From NCBI GenBank assembly GCA_028702135.1, contig JAQVPJ010000005.1:55626-119625 (forward strand): a DNA stretch of 64,000 nt, written 5' to 3'. Under the pieces are notes generated by a model. That model saw only the letters and a list, made by a program, of their open reading frames with translations. It made no database searches and was not told where the DNA came from. The position numbers and the translations under genes are program-made. This DNA is from Eubacteriales bacterium (GTDB lineage: Bacteria; Bacillota; Clostridia; Oscillospirales; CAG-382). Of the stretch, positions 42,311 through 50,701 are shown piece after piece (the stretch's first letter is position 1; the number at the start of each line of letters is the position of its first letter).

Positions 42311-43384
42311 CTATATTATCTCAAGCGCGTTTGTATCCGGTAGAATCGGAAACGGCTCGGAAGACAGTGTTTGATACCAGTATGCGATCGATGAAATATC
42401 ATCCTGCAAGGGAAGGTATCTGCCCTCGCTACGCCATCCGAGGTCCTGTATTGTTACCTTTAAATCGCTGCAGAAGTATATCGGATCGGTTATATGCCAG
42501 CGATACATCGAAAACCTCTGGTTTGCTTTATAGCAGCCATCCTGCTTTGATGCCTGAAAGCCCGTGTAGGGTGAACAAAAATCGACATACCTGTTTCCGA
42601 CGTCGAAGTCAAAAGCACCGCAGAAGTAATCCTCCGTGCCGGTACCGCATATCGTCGGAAATTCCTTGTCGCCGTCAAGGTAAAATTTTATTTCCCCCTC
42701 GCCCCACCAGCCGTTGTTGTTAACGCCCCAGTACATATATGTTCCGACATACTGTCCTCTGCCCTTGACTCCATCGAGTATGGTATAGACATCCATATAT
42801 TTTACCGGGTTTACGCGGCGGAACTGAGCATGAAAATATGCGCTGTTTTCGGGTATTTCCGTAAGTACATAATCTATCTGATAAAAAAGCGGAAACTCAT
42901 AAGACCAGAGGTTTTGAACTGTAATACGGCAACGCTTGAAAAACGGCATCTCCCAGTAGCAGTTAAAGCCGCGTCTGGGGTTTACGCATACCGCGAGCGA
43001 GGTCAGAGTATTATGCGTCGATGTATCTGCAGATGCAAAGAAGTCCCCGAGCGGACATTCCACAGAAGGATAATCATTATCATCCCAGTAAATACGCAGA
43101 ATAATTAGCCTCGGACGGGGTGAACCCTCGGTCATCCAGATATGCTTTATCGCACCCGGACCTTCAATATCCGCGATAGTATGCTCCTCACCCGGCTTTA
43201 AGTGAATGGCGGGAGAAATCTTCCAGCCTTTTCCGAGCTCACGCGCAGCGTTTGCACCGAACCCCTCGGTCGCCTTGCCCCCTCCGCCCTTTTCTCCTGT
43301 AAAATTCTCCGCAGAAATCGAGCGTGACTTCGCATCTGAAAGCTTTGTAATATCCGATAAGCCTGAACAAATACCGTTGAACAT
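42311..43384 (-). CDS. DUF2961 / GH172-like glycoside hydrolase
   Basis: 357 residues from the ATG at 43384, which has GGAG 6 bases upstream. DUF2961 proteins form family GH172, trimeric enzymes acting on fructofuranosides and arabinofuranosides. Family features are GPGAIKHIWMT near residue 75, VECPLGDFFASAD, NNNGWWGEGEIKFYLDGD with an acidic pair, and CGTGTEDYFCGAF with the second catalytic Glu. No signal peptide, so it is cytosolic. It is the last gene on the strand that carries the kinase/PqqD/peptidase genes, but its link to them is unclear. The substrate specificity cannot be read. Confidence 0.85.
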   Translation of the reverse strand: MFNGICSGLSDITKLSDAKSRSISAENFTGEKGGGGKATEGFGANAARELGKGWKISPAIHLKPGEEHTIADIEGPGAIKHIWMTEGSPRPRLIILRIYWDDNDYPSVECPLGDFFASADTSTHNTLTSLAVCVNPRRGFNCYWEMPFFKRCRITVQNLWSYEFPLFYQIDYVLTEIPENSAYFHAQFRRVNPVKYMDVYTILDGVKGRGQYVGTYMYWGVNNNGWWGEGEIKFYLDGDKEFPTICGTGTEDYFCGAFDFDVGNRYVDFCSPYTGFQASKQDGCYKANQRFSMYRWHITDPIYFCSDLKVTIQDLGWRSEGRYLPLQDDISSIAYWYQTLSSEPFPILPDTNALEII

Positions 43385-43409
43385 AATAAACTCCATATTT
43401 TTATTTTTT

Positions 43410-43532
43410 TCAGATAAATCTGGATGTAAGTATCTTAAACTCCGGTCTTGTTATATACGAACTGTAAATAACTTTACCATTGTTATCAAAAACATAACCT
43501 GCCGCTGCAACTATATGTGTGGGCATCTTCAT
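43410..43532 (-). pseudogene. truncated Nudix hydrolase remnant
   Basis: Not in the ORF track. The ATG at 43532 with AGAGGAAAATATAT upstream opens MKMPTHIVAAAGYVFDNNGK, the typical N-terminus of Nudix proteins (MKMPTHIVAAGG...). After 40 residues it stops; the Nudix box GxxxxxExxxxxREUxEEXGU is absent. It sits 20 bases from both neighbours, so it lies within an operon-like string of genes. Either a deletion removed the catalytic part or the peptide has been retained for another reason. Confidence 0.6.
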
Positions 43533-43552
43533 ATATATTTTCCTCTTTGTTT

Positions 43553-43882
43553 TTACACAATATGCACTTCAAAGGGCTTGCCTATTTGCTGCGCGTATTT
43601 TACAGTAAAGTTCGTGCCGCCGGATACACCGTCCCAAATCGCTATCACAATATCCGCGGTGTCTACAATCAGCTTGTTACGGTAAAGCGGTGCGCTTTTT
43701 CCGTATCTTCCGTAATCGGGGAAAATTATCTGTTTTTTTATATGCTTGCGATCTGCGTAACGCTCCGCAATCGTATCAACACCGACCGCGCCGCCGGTTA
43801 TAAGCATGGTTATTCCCTTAGGTATATACTGTTCTATATTTATATCAGTAATTGACCTTGAACCGACAACAGCTACTTTCAT
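43553..43882 (-). CDS. SLOG-fold (DprA/YspA-like) nucleotide-binding protein
   Basis: 109 residues: MKVAVVGSRSITD at the N-terminus, ITGGAVGVDTIAERYA in the middle and DIVIAIWDGVSGGTNFTVKYA near the end. This Rossmann-like arrangement is that of the SLOG superfamily, whose members bind nucleotides or nucleic acid. The ATG overlaps the stop of the S26 peptidase by 4 bases (ATGA), placing it in the operon with the kinase and PqqD genes. Its function is unknown. Confidence 0.75.
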   Translation of the reverse strand: MKVAVVGSRSITDINIEQYIPKGITMLITGGAVGVDTIAERYADRKHIKKQIIFPDYGRYGKSAPLYRNKLIVDTADIVIAIWDGVSGGTNFTVKYAQQIGKPFEVHIV

Positions 43883-44331
43883 TTATATAAACTCCGAATC
43901 TTTTGACAGATTGAATAGAAGAAACATCGGGGTATCGCCGTTTTTACACATATGGCCGCATAAAGTCTGTGCCTTGCGCTGTCTGTCTTTATCCTCCTGC
44001 TTTTATGTGTATACTCGCTGACTAAGCCGATGACATTATCATCGGTGACGCAACGCTCCTTTAAGGTTTGATTATCCCCTCTGCATATATAACCGTTCCT
44101 TGTAACCTTAATTATCCTGTGAAGAACAAATCTGCAGTCATCACGCCTGTAAAAAGCAATGTCATATTTTTGCATCCGATGTGCGGGTTTAATGATTTTT
44201 ACAGTATCCACACCGCCCGTCAACGTCGGCTTCATGCTTGTTCCCTTTACAGTAAAGCTCATACTGCCGCCGCTTTTTAACTGCCGGTCAATTAGCGGAT
44301 ACAGCTCGGTGAGCGTATATAACCTACTCAA
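43879..44331 (-). CDS. S24/S26-type peptidase without membrane anchor
   Basis: 150 residues. FTVKGTSMKPTLTGGVD carries the nucleophile Ser of the S26 family. KYDIAFYRRDDCRFVLHRIIKV carries His where SipW/ER-type signal peptidases have their general base, so a Ser-His dyad is likely rather than Ser-Lys. CRGDNQTLKERCV matches the late GDN motif. No N-terminal membrane helix is present, unlike true signal peptidases. The next gene upstream encodes PqqD, with an 8-base overlap. Such soluble peptidases accompany PqqD proteins in peptide-modification loci, so it may trim a modified leader peptide (inference). Confidence 0.75.
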   Translation of the reverse strand: MSRLYTLTELYPLIDRQLKSGGSMSFTVKGTSMKPTLTGGVDTVKIIKPAHRMQKYDIAFYRRDDCRFVLHRIIKVTRNGYICRGDNQTLKERCVTDDNVIGLVSEYTHKSRRIKTDSARHRLYAAICVKTAIPRCFFYSICQKIRSLYK

Positions 44332-44593
44332 TTACTCCTGCTTCCTTTAAGCTGTCAACGAAAGACAAAGCATCTTTTTCCGCTTCCGTGTAATCTATTT
44401 CATATTCTGAGACCAACGCTTCGGTAAGTTGCCGCATCTCGGCACCCTTCTCCAAAACTTGCCATAAAACAACGGCGGTTTCGTTAAGCTTTATGATTCC
44501 GTTGAAGTCCAGGCAGCCGGTTGTATCGACAACAACAAAACAACCTGCGACCTCCTTTAGAATATACCCTTTTTTTATCGTCATAAAGCACAT
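44324..44593 (-). CDS. PqqD family peptide chaperone
   Basis: 89 residues from the ATG at 44593, which shares its A with the TGA of the kinase gene (TGATG). PqqD-type winged helix: ILKEVAGCFVVVDTTGCLDFNGIIKLNETAVVLWQVLEKGA, then helices EALVSEYEID and EKDALSFVDSLKEAGVI. PqqD proteins bind the leader of a ribosomal peptide and present it to a modifying enzyme, typically a radical SAM protein. None is visible in this window, nor a precursor peptide I can support. Confidence 0.85.
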   Translation of the reverse strand: MCFMTIKKGYILKEVAGCFVVVDTTGCLDFNGIIKLNETAVVLWQVLEKGAEMRQLTEALVSEYEIDYTEAEKDALSFVDSLKEAGVIE

Positions 44594-45267
44594 CAGCCTT
44601 TCATCCCGTTGTATGAGCATTCAACCGCTTCCATGCTCATATCGCAGTGCAGCTTATAAATGGGTGTGCAACATAGCAGTCTGTCAAGCAGCGTCATCAA
44701 CATAACCGCTTTATCAGAGGGACGGAGCGTATTCGACAGCATAAGGGGTAGGGCTTCTTCCGCGCAGAGCCGCCTGATGACGTTCTTAATGCCTGGTTTT
44801 ATAAATGCAATCGCTCCGAGAGGGACTATCTCGTTTCTGCTGTTGTTTGTTTTTCCGCTCCACGGAGTACCGCAGACCATAAAACGGTTGTTTATCAGAC
44901 GTAATGCGGGCTTGTCGTCATTTAATATATACGCTCTTTTGCCAAAGTATTCTAACCACAATGAGGTATGAGTGGATTTCCCCACACCGCTTTTTGCAGA
45001 AAACAGATAAGCACGACCGTCTAAAACTACGGCGGAAGCGTGCAATACCATACCTCCGAAATCGAGCAGCTTCCTGTAAAACTCCGCACCGGTATAGATG
45101 TACTCGTTACTGTCGTCGGAAATCTCCCGTATACTATCTGAAGAAACGGAGATTATTATATCGGCTTTGCGCTCGGTTTTTAACTCATATGGCCGGGATT
45201 GTATCGAGAGAGTTTTTTCCTTCGGCTGCATTGCTACCACAAGGGAGGCTACCGAATATTTTTTCAT
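44593..45267 (-). CDS. HPr-kinase-like ATP-binding protein
   Basis: 224 residues. The C-terminal kinase-like core of HprK is visible: MVLHASAVVLDGRAYLFSAKSG leads into the P-loop SAKSGVGKST, then ILNDDKPALRLINN resembles the HprK acidic motif and GTPWSGKTN follows. Residues 1-80 are an N-terminal domain different from HprK. Members of this group occur in lasso peptide and other RiPP loci as kinases acting on precursor peptides. It is the first gene of the operon, divergent from apgM. Confidence 0.8.
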   Translation of the reverse strand: MKKYSVASLVVAMQPKEKTLSIQSRPYELKTERKADIIISVSSDSIREISDDSNEYIYTGAEFYRKLLDFGGMVLHASAVVLDGRAYLFSAKSGVGKSTHTSLWLEYFGKRAYILNDDKPALRLINNRFMVCGTPWSGKTNNSRNEIVPLGAIAFIKPGIKNVIRRLCAEEALPLMLSNTLRPSDKAVMLMTLLDRLLCCTPIYKLHCDMSMEAVECSYNGMKG

Positions 45268-45362
45268 CTTCGATTTTTATCCTTTTTGTTAACATTGTTA
45301 TATCATTATATCCCGAGCAGGTATTTTTGTCAACCGTAATAAAATTATTTAGTTTTAAAATG

Positions 45363-45391
45363 TTGCTTTATATCCTGGTTTTTGTTATACT
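45363..45391 (+). promoter_or_regulatory. sigma-A promoter of apgM
   Basis: TTGCTT, 17-base spacer, TATACT, 28 bases upstream of the apgM start. Confidence 0.65.
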
Positions 45392-45419
45392 TGTTTGGAA
45401 AAGGATGTGGATAATTTAT

Positions 45420-46637
45420 ATGAAATATATAGTCTTAATCGGAGACGGGATGGCAGACGTTCCTTTAAGAGAGCTCGGAGGTAAAACTCCGCTGCAGGCA
45501 GCCGAAAAACCCGGCATGAATAATTTGGCGCAGTATGGTATTAACGGTATGGTGTCTACGGTGCCTGAGGATATGACGCCAGAGAGCGATACTGCCAACC
45601 TGGCTCTGATGGGCTATGACCCCAAGGTGTATTCCAGGGGACGCTCGCCGCTTGAAGCGTTGAGCATGGGTATAGATATGCAGCCGGAGGATACGGCGAT
45701 TCGTGCAAATATCGTCGCTCTGTCAGATGACGGTCTCCCATATGAGCAAAAAATAATGCTCGACCATTCGGCCGATGAGATACCCACTGAAGAAGCGAGG
45801 GTGCTTATAGAGGCCCTTAATAACAGATTCGGAAATGAAAATCTCCATTTTTATACGGGGGTGAGTTACCGTCATTGCCTTATCTGGAAGGACTGCCCTG
45901 ATTTTACCGATTTTACGCGGCCGCATGACATTCTTGGTAAAAGGATTACCGAATATCTGCCATCAAAGCCCGAGAGCGTACCTATGAGAAGGCTTATGTC
46001 CGAATCCTTCGACCTTTTGAACAATCATCCTGTAAATAAAAACAGAGCTGCAAGAGGCCTTAAAAAAGCGAATTCACTTTGGTTATGGAGTCCGGGGAAA
46101 AAACCTTCCTTACCTTCTTTTAAAGAAAAAACCGGTCTGAACGCCTCGGTGGTCTGCGCGGTCGACCTTATAAAGGGAATAGGTCTCTGCGCGGGTATGA
46201 GAGCGCCGTTTATCGAGGGAGCGACCGGAAACCTTAACACAAACTATAAGGGAAAGCTTGAAACAGCTATACGAGAGCTGGAAAGCGGTGCTGATTTGGT
46301 TTATATCCACATTGAAGCTCCTGACGAGTGCGGTCACAGGGGAGAGATTGACAATAAGATCAAAGCGATTGAGCTTATCGATTCACAGGTGCTCGTCCCG
46401 CTTTTAAAATATATGGATTCGCACTTGCAGCCTTATAAAATATTGCTATTACCGGATCATCCGACACCGATATATGTGCGTACCCACACTATTGATCCCG
46501 TACCTTTTGTAGTCTATTCCTCAAATAACAAAAAGAGCAGCTTGATAAGTATTTATGACGAGCAGAGTGGTGTATGCGGCGGTGTTTATTTCGACAAAGG
46601 TGAGCTCCTTATGGACTACTTCATAAAGGAAACATAA
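45420..46637 (+). CDS. apgM: cofactor-independent phosphoglycerate mutase, archaeal type
   Basis: 405 residues from the ATG at 45420; the track adds 172 non-coding residues upstream. ApgM interconverts 3- and 2-phosphoglycerate. Alkaline phosphatase superfamily metal motifs: IVLIGDGMADVP, the nucleophile region TPESDTANLALMGYDP, HIEAPDECGHRG, and LLPDHPTPIYVRTHT. KGIGLCAGM is also typical. A perfect DnaA-box match (TGTGGATAA) lies 6 bases before the start codon, overlapping the ribosome site region, which may be coincidence. The following gene is 32 bases away. Confidence 0.92.
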   Translation: MKYIVLIGDGMADVPLRELGGKTPLQAAEKPGMNNLAQYGINGMVSTVPEDMTPESDTANLALMGYDPKVYSRGRSPLEALSMGIDMQPEDTAIRANIVALSDDGLPYEQKIMLDHSADEIPTEEARVLIEALNNRFGNENLHFYTGVSYRHCLIWKDCPDFTDFTRPHDILGKRITEYLPSKPESVPMRRLMSESFDLLNNHPVNKNRAARGLKKANSLWLWSPGKKPSLPSFKEKTGLNASVVCAVDLIKGIGLCAGMRAPFIEGATGNLNTNYKGKLETAIRELESGADLVYIHIEAPDECGHRGEIDNKIKAIELIDSQVLVPLLKYMDSHLQPYKILLLPDHPTPIYVRTHTIDPVPFVVYSSNNKKSSLISIYDEQSGVCGGVYFDKGELLMDYFIKET

Positions 46638-46669
46638 ATCTTTGTATTGCGGAAAGGTGCAAATATAAT

Positions 46670-47212
46670 ATGAAAAAGCAGATAATAGGAGAGGGGAAGG
46701 TAGATTTTTCAACCTATCTTCGTTTTGCGGAGTTCCAGCTGTTTAAAAGCAAAAACCCGCAGCTTATTAAAAAATTGTTTTACGGGTCCGTTTCGGTCTT
46801 TGCCGTTTTGCTGATTTTATACGGGCTATTAAAGCAGAGCATGCAGATAATGTTTATCGGCGCATTAGCTGTAATATTACTGCTCATGTTCTCGTTTATG
46901 ACAAAAAGGCAGTTTAAAAAACAATGCCGGATGAACCATAACCTGCTGAATACGACCCAGAAATATGTGTTCGCACCTGAAGGGTTTATAATTGAGGTAA
47001 TGGGAGATTCAGGTGCCGAGAACAGAAAGGATATCTTCTATGAGGATATCTATATGGTCTATGAGGTTAAGGATGCTTTTTATCTCTATGAGGACAAAAA
47101 GCACGCTTATATAATCCCAAAAAACGCACTGCGAAAAGCAACTCCCATGCAGACGCGTGAGTTTTTAATGTCAAAGCTGGCCGATTACAAATATATTATC
47201 GTAAGACAGTAA
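46670..47212 (+). CDS. YcxB-like membrane protein
   Basis: 180 residues. Two adjacent helices (~42-62 and ~66-84, FYGSVSVFAVLLILYGLL and MFIGALAVILLLMFSFM) are followed by a cytosolic YcxB-like domain ending in YEVKDAFYLYEDKKHAYIIPKNAL, the recognisable YcxB signature (FYLYxxxxxAxIIPK). The function of the family is unknown. AAAGGTGCAA lies before the ATG. It probably shares the apgM transcript. Confidence 0.75.
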   Translation: MKKQIIGEGKVDFSTYLRFAEFQLFKSKNPQLIKKLFYGSVSVFAVLLILYGLLKQSMQIMFIGALAVILLLMFSFMTKRQFKKQCRMNHNLLNTTQKYVFAPEGFIIEVMGDSGAENRKDIFYEDIYMVYEVKDAFYLYEDKKHAYIIPKNALRKATPMQTREFLMSKLADYKYIIVRQ

Positions 47213-47237
47213 TATAAAAAAGAAAGGAAACGGAATA

Positions 47238-47411
47238 ATAATCCATTTGGTTCAATGCGACGACAAGGAAAAAGTTTCGTAAAAAGATATCTTACGGCTC
47301 AAAAACAATGATTATCAGAGCAAAATGGACGAACTACTTATTTCAGATAGCATAGAGGATGTACTTGTAGGTACAAGCATTCTCTATAATTATAGTACAT
47401 TAAAATTTTGA
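47238..47411 (+). pseudogene. possible remnant of a small gene with an internal stop
   Basis: Behind an AGAAAGGAAACGG ribosome-site-like stretch, one frame reads IHLVQCDDKEKVS, a TAA stop, then KDILRLKNNDYQSKMDELLI, followed by SDSIEDVLVGTSILYN and a stop. The composition looks like protein rather than noise, but no ATG/GTG/TTG start and no family are evident. It may be a decayed small gene. Confidence 0.3.
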
Positions 47412-47420
47412 GCTAAATAA

Positions 47421-47461
47421 AGCGCCCTCCGCAGAGTAACACCGCGGGGGCACTTCTTTTT
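47421..47461. terminator. terminator between convergent genes
   Basis: GCCCTCCGC/GCGGGGGC imperfect hairpin followed by TTCTTTTT on the plus strand and TTTATTT on the minus strand. Confidence 0.65.
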
Positions 47462-47498
47462 ATATGCGCTCTATAAGGAGCCACATATCAGAACAAAT

Positions 47499-47927
47499 TT
47501 ATTGCCTGATGCAAAGTTTGCATACTATACAACTGATAATCGCTATCAGACCAACCAGCATAAGCGCGAAAAAAAATGCCAATACCGCTACGAAAATAAT
47601 CACGGCGATAAGGGCGGGGATTATTATAATGGAAAGCAATATGATTGCGGATATAATAGTACCGATAATCCCTGCAAGCCAGCAAATCGCATTTTCGCAA
47701 AAGCAATTTTTCAGAATATCCGGGAAAGCCACCGCGCCCAGATACAAGCCGGTAATAAGAAAAATAAGATTCAGAACTGCTAAGCCGAAAACAACCCATA
47801 CTACTACTGTTATCAAAGGGATTAAACCTACAGCGAACAGGATTCCGACTAAAATACCGATAACGAGACTGATTATTAATCCGATGGAGCCGCACGCATT
47901 AAAGCCGCAACTATCATTACAGGACAT
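47499..47927 (-). CDS. Cys-containing polytopic membrane protein, unknown function
   Basis: 142 residues with about four hydrophobic helices (~15-37, ~38-62, ~85-105, ~108-132). Cys residues cluster at the N-terminus (MSCNDSCGFNACGS), in the central loop (KNCFCENAICW) and at the C-terminus (SCIVCKLC). AAGGAGG precedes the ATG. It has the look of small Clostridia membrane proteins of unknown role, and lies near another Cys-rich small protein. Confidence 0.6.
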   Translation of the reverse strand: MSCNDSCGFNACGSIGLIISLVIGILVGILFAVGLIPLITVVVWVVFGLAVLNLIFLITGLYLGAVAFPDILKNCFCENAICWLAGIIGTIISAIILLSIIIIPALIAVIIFVAVLAFFFALMLVGLIAIISCIVCKLCIRQ

Positions 47928-48041
47928 TATAGCATAACCTCCTTATGCCATTATTGAGCATTATGCACAAAACATCGATACTCAATATATAGTATGTATT
48001 TCGGTTTTCTGTGTGAACTGTATTTAAATATAAAACAAGCA

Positions 48042-48069
48042 GGAGCAGATGTCGGTATACATCCGCTCC
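48042..48069. repeat. inverted repeat in an intergenic region
   Basis: GGAGCAGATGT/ACATCCGCTCC (one mismatch) with a 6-base loop and no T-run; possible regulatory hairpin between two small minus-strand genes. Confidence 0.4.
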
Positions 48070-48209
48070 CGAACCTAATAAAAGTCTGATACTTTTAATA
48101 AATCGGACAATATGACAATATAAATAAATCTACGAAACATGTTATAATTTTTTATTGATATTACTACGGTTAATCAGGCTTTTTGCCTGCGTACTTTCCG
48201 TGACGACGA

Positions 48210-48410
48210 TTAGTAATCCTTACCGTCCTTTTTCCTGTCGCAGTTAATTATAACAGTAACCTCGCATCCATCAGATTTCTTATCTTTTTTGTCTTCGCAG
48301 CCCCAAAACTTCTTATCTTCGCTATCACATTTTGTGATAACCTTAACATTGCAGTTGCACTCGTCTTTCTTATCCTTTTTTTCGCAAGGATTGTAATATA
48401 AATCTCCCAT
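48210..48410 (-). CDS. small Cys/Lys/Asp-rich protein
   Basis: 66 residues from the ATG at 48410, which has AGGTGAGG upstream. The sequence is two related halves: CNCNVKVITKCDSEDKKFWG and CEVTVIINCDRKKDGKDY, each a C-x-V-x-V-I-x-x-C-D strand followed by a Lys/Asp stretch, so an internal duplication is likely. Five or six Cys in 66 residues suggest metal binding or disulfide cross-linking, as in spore-coat proteins. No family recognised. Confidence 0.6.
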   Translation of the reverse strand: MGDLYYNPCEKKDKKDECNCNVKVITKCDSEDKKFWGCEDKKDKKSDGCEVTVIINCDRKKDGKDY

Positions 48411-48594
48411 TATAACCTCACCTTTCATAATATCTTGATGCGTGGAAATTTTTTTTCCATACAATCAGTACATTATATGACGTTTGTTCAACATGTGCCT
48501 AAACTGTCTTAAAATAAAGCTGAGTGTTTTTTGTGTCCGATACTGCTGCAAAATAAGCAATTTAGCATAAATAAGTGTCGCAGATGTTAATTAA

Positions 48595-48623
48595 TTGACA
48601 CGAAAAATTATATTTTGTAATAA
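48595..48623 (+). promoter_or_regulatory. probable sigma-A promoter upstream of the EAL gene
   Basis: TTGACA, 17-base spacer, TAATAA. It implies a leader of about 320 bases before the PAS-EAL gene. In that leader (48630-48955) I see no known riboswitch. Confidence 0.6.
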
Positions 48624-48955
48624 AACATTGATTTTTAAGTTTTTTTATGATAATCTAATAATGATTGAAGTGACCGATTATATGTAAAAACAGAAATCGG
48701 GAACCCCGCAAGACTTTTGTCCGGCAGTTTTGGATGCTATATAGAAGTAAAAAAATAAAAAGCCCGATGGTTTGATCGTTTGTTTGAATATTGCGGTGAT
48801 GTGTCTGGGTCTTGAGAATACGTGAATAAAGTCATATTCGCGTGGTTCAGTATATGGCAGCTCTATGCCTTTTACATCGTATATCATGGTTGTTCTCTCG
48901 ACTAAAGCAACAACGGCACATTCCCGCTTTCGGTGTTATACCGCAAAGGAAAGGG

Positions 48956-50701
48956 ATGGTCATCAATATGGGAAAAGACCTTAACGAGGGCGAGATAAAC
49001 AAATCCGCTTTGCTCGATAATTTGCCGAGTATGGTTTACCGTTGCAATTTTGACCGAGACTGGACAATGCAGTTCGTTTCGGATGCTTCGTTTGAGCTGA
49101 CAGGCTATAAAGCCGAAAGTCTTATCGGTAACAGAGATTTATGCTTTAACGATATAATTGCACCTGAGTACCGTGAGTATTTGTGGATAAGGTGGAATAA
49201 TGTCCTTTCTCAAAGGGAATCCCTTATGTATGAGTACGAGATAATAACTGCTACGGGACAACGTAAATGGGTGCTCGAAACTGGTCAGGGTGTATTTAAT
49301 GAGAATGGCGATGTAGAAGCGCTCGAGGGAATCATTATTGACATAACTGAAAGAAAAGTCAATGAGAAAAGAAATGAATTTCTCGGCAAACACGATTTAA
49401 TGACCGGGTTGTATAACCGAGAATATTTCGAGGTCCTTCTCGAGTATGAGCTTGATTTGGAGCCAAATGTTAAAAAGGCCATATTGAATATAAATCTGAA
49501 AAAAACAGATCTTTTTACGCTGGCTTATGGATTCCATTACAGCCAGGAGCTGATAAAGAAAATCGCTGCGGAGCTTACAACATTATGTACGAATGATTGC
49601 AGACTGTTTTCTACCTATGCCAACCGTTTTACATTATATCTGAAAAACTATAAAGATAAAAATGATCTGATACAGCTAAGCGAAGAGGTTGTAAAGATTC
49701 TTATAACTATATTATCGGCAAAAGGGAACAATGTCGGCATAGGAATACTCGAGATAAACGAGGGCGAAACCGACGTAAAGAAGATTCTCAGGGATGTATT
49801 GATCGCATCCGAAAACTCGGTGAGCAACTTAAATAATCAATGCCGTTATGTGTTTTTCGATAAAGATATGGAACTGAAAATTATACGGCAGGCAAAAATC
49901 AAGGATTTGCTTGAGAAGATTGCCACCGGGAACGACGACTACCTTTATTTGCAGTTCCAGCCGATATATAATGTGGAACAAAACCGTATATGCTGTTTTG
50001 AAGCATTGTCACGCCTTAAGAGCGATGAGCTCGGAATTGTCTCACCGCTCGAGTTTATCCCGCTCTCTGAGGAAACAAAGCTGATTATTCCAATAGGCAA
50101 GCGTATAATACATAAATCCCTGTGCTTCCTTAGAAAACTAATTGAAAATGGGAATAATGATATTCGGATTTCGATAAATGTGTCCGCAATTCAGCTGTTT
50201 GATAATGATTTTACCTCGTCGCTGATTGAACTCATCGACAATGCTGACATAGATCCCTCGAAGGTGATAATCGAGATAACCGAATCCGTGTTTTCAGATA
50301 ATTATCATGAGATAAATGAAAAACTCAACAAGCTGAAGGATCGGGGAATTTGTATTACCATAGACGATTTCGGAACCGGATATTCTTCCTTTGCACGTGA
50401 ACGGGAGCTTAATATCGATGGTCTGAAAATCGAAAAGTATTTTATAGACGGACTTATCGTGCTGAATCCCGAGCGCTTAATAACCAACGATATTATTTCC
50501 ATGGCGCACAAGCTCGGACACTGTGTCGTCGCCGAGGGCGTAGAGCATGAGGAGCAGATGCAATATCTGGTAAAACACAAATGCGATATGATTCAGGGGT
50601 ATCTGATAAGTCGCCCCTTAGACGAGGAATATGCGATTCAACTGCTGAAGAACAATGATTTTTCCAAATATGCAATAAAAGAAAAAACAGACAAAAAATA
50701 A
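48956..50701 (+). CDS. PAS-GGDEF(degenerate)-EAL cyclic-di-GMP phosphodiesterase
   Basis: 581 residues from the ATG at 48956 (ATG at 48968 is the alternative). A PAS domain (~20-130) has MVYRCNFDRDWTMQFVSDASFELTGY and GIIIDITERK. A GGDEF-like domain (~140-295, HDLMTGLYNREYF) has lost the GGDEF motif (FSTYANRFTLYL), so it cannot make c-di-GMP. The EAL domain (~320-560) keeps CFEALSRL, INVSAIQ, EITESVF, IDDFGTGYSSF, AEGVEHEEQ and IQGYLISRPL, so hydrolysis of c-di-GMP is likely; KIEK replaces the common KID(R/K). The GGDEF remnant may sense GTP. There is no membrane segment. Confidence 0.88.
   Translation: MVINMGKDLNEGEINKSALLDNLPSMVYRCNFDRDWTMQFVSDASFELTGYKAESLIGNRDLCFNDIIAPEYREYLWIRWNNVLSQRESLMYEYEIITATGQRKWVLETGQGVFNENGDVEALEGIIIDITERKVNEKRNEFLGKHDLMTGLYNREYFEVLLEYELDLEPNVKKAILNINLKKTDLFTLAYGFHYSQELIKKIAAELTTLCTNDCRLFSTYANRFTLYLKNYKDKNDLIQLSEEVVKILITILSAKGNNVGIGILEINEGETDVKKILRDVLIASENSVSNLNNQCRYVFFDKDMELKIIRQAKIKDLLEKIATGNDDYLYLQFQPIYNVEQNRICCFEALSRLKSDELGIVSPLEFIPLSEETKLIIPIGKRIIHKSLCFLRKLIENGNNDIRISINVSAIQLFDNDFTSSLIELIDNADIDPSKVIIEITESVFSDNYHEINEKLNKLKDRGICITIDDFGTGYSSFARERELNIDGLKIEKYFIDGLIVLNPERLITNDIISMAHKLGHCVVAEGVEHEEQMQYLVKHKCDMIQGYLISRPLDEEYAIQLLKNNDFSKYAIKEKTDKK

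Noticed and set aside
45406-45414. DnaA box (TGTGGATAA) just before apgM
   Set aside because: A single 9-mer in an AT-rich promoter region is expected by chance; mentioned only beside the cluster at 26.9 kb.
44904-45419. 172-residue extension in front of apgM in the track
   Set aside because: It runs antisense over the kinase gene, has no ribosome site, and ApgM proteins begin exactly at MKYIVLIGDGMADV.
48678-48887. 69-residue minus-strand ORF upstream of the EAL gene
   Set aside because: It overlaps the probable promoter-leader region and start of the EAL unit, has a weak ribosome site and no recognisable domain.
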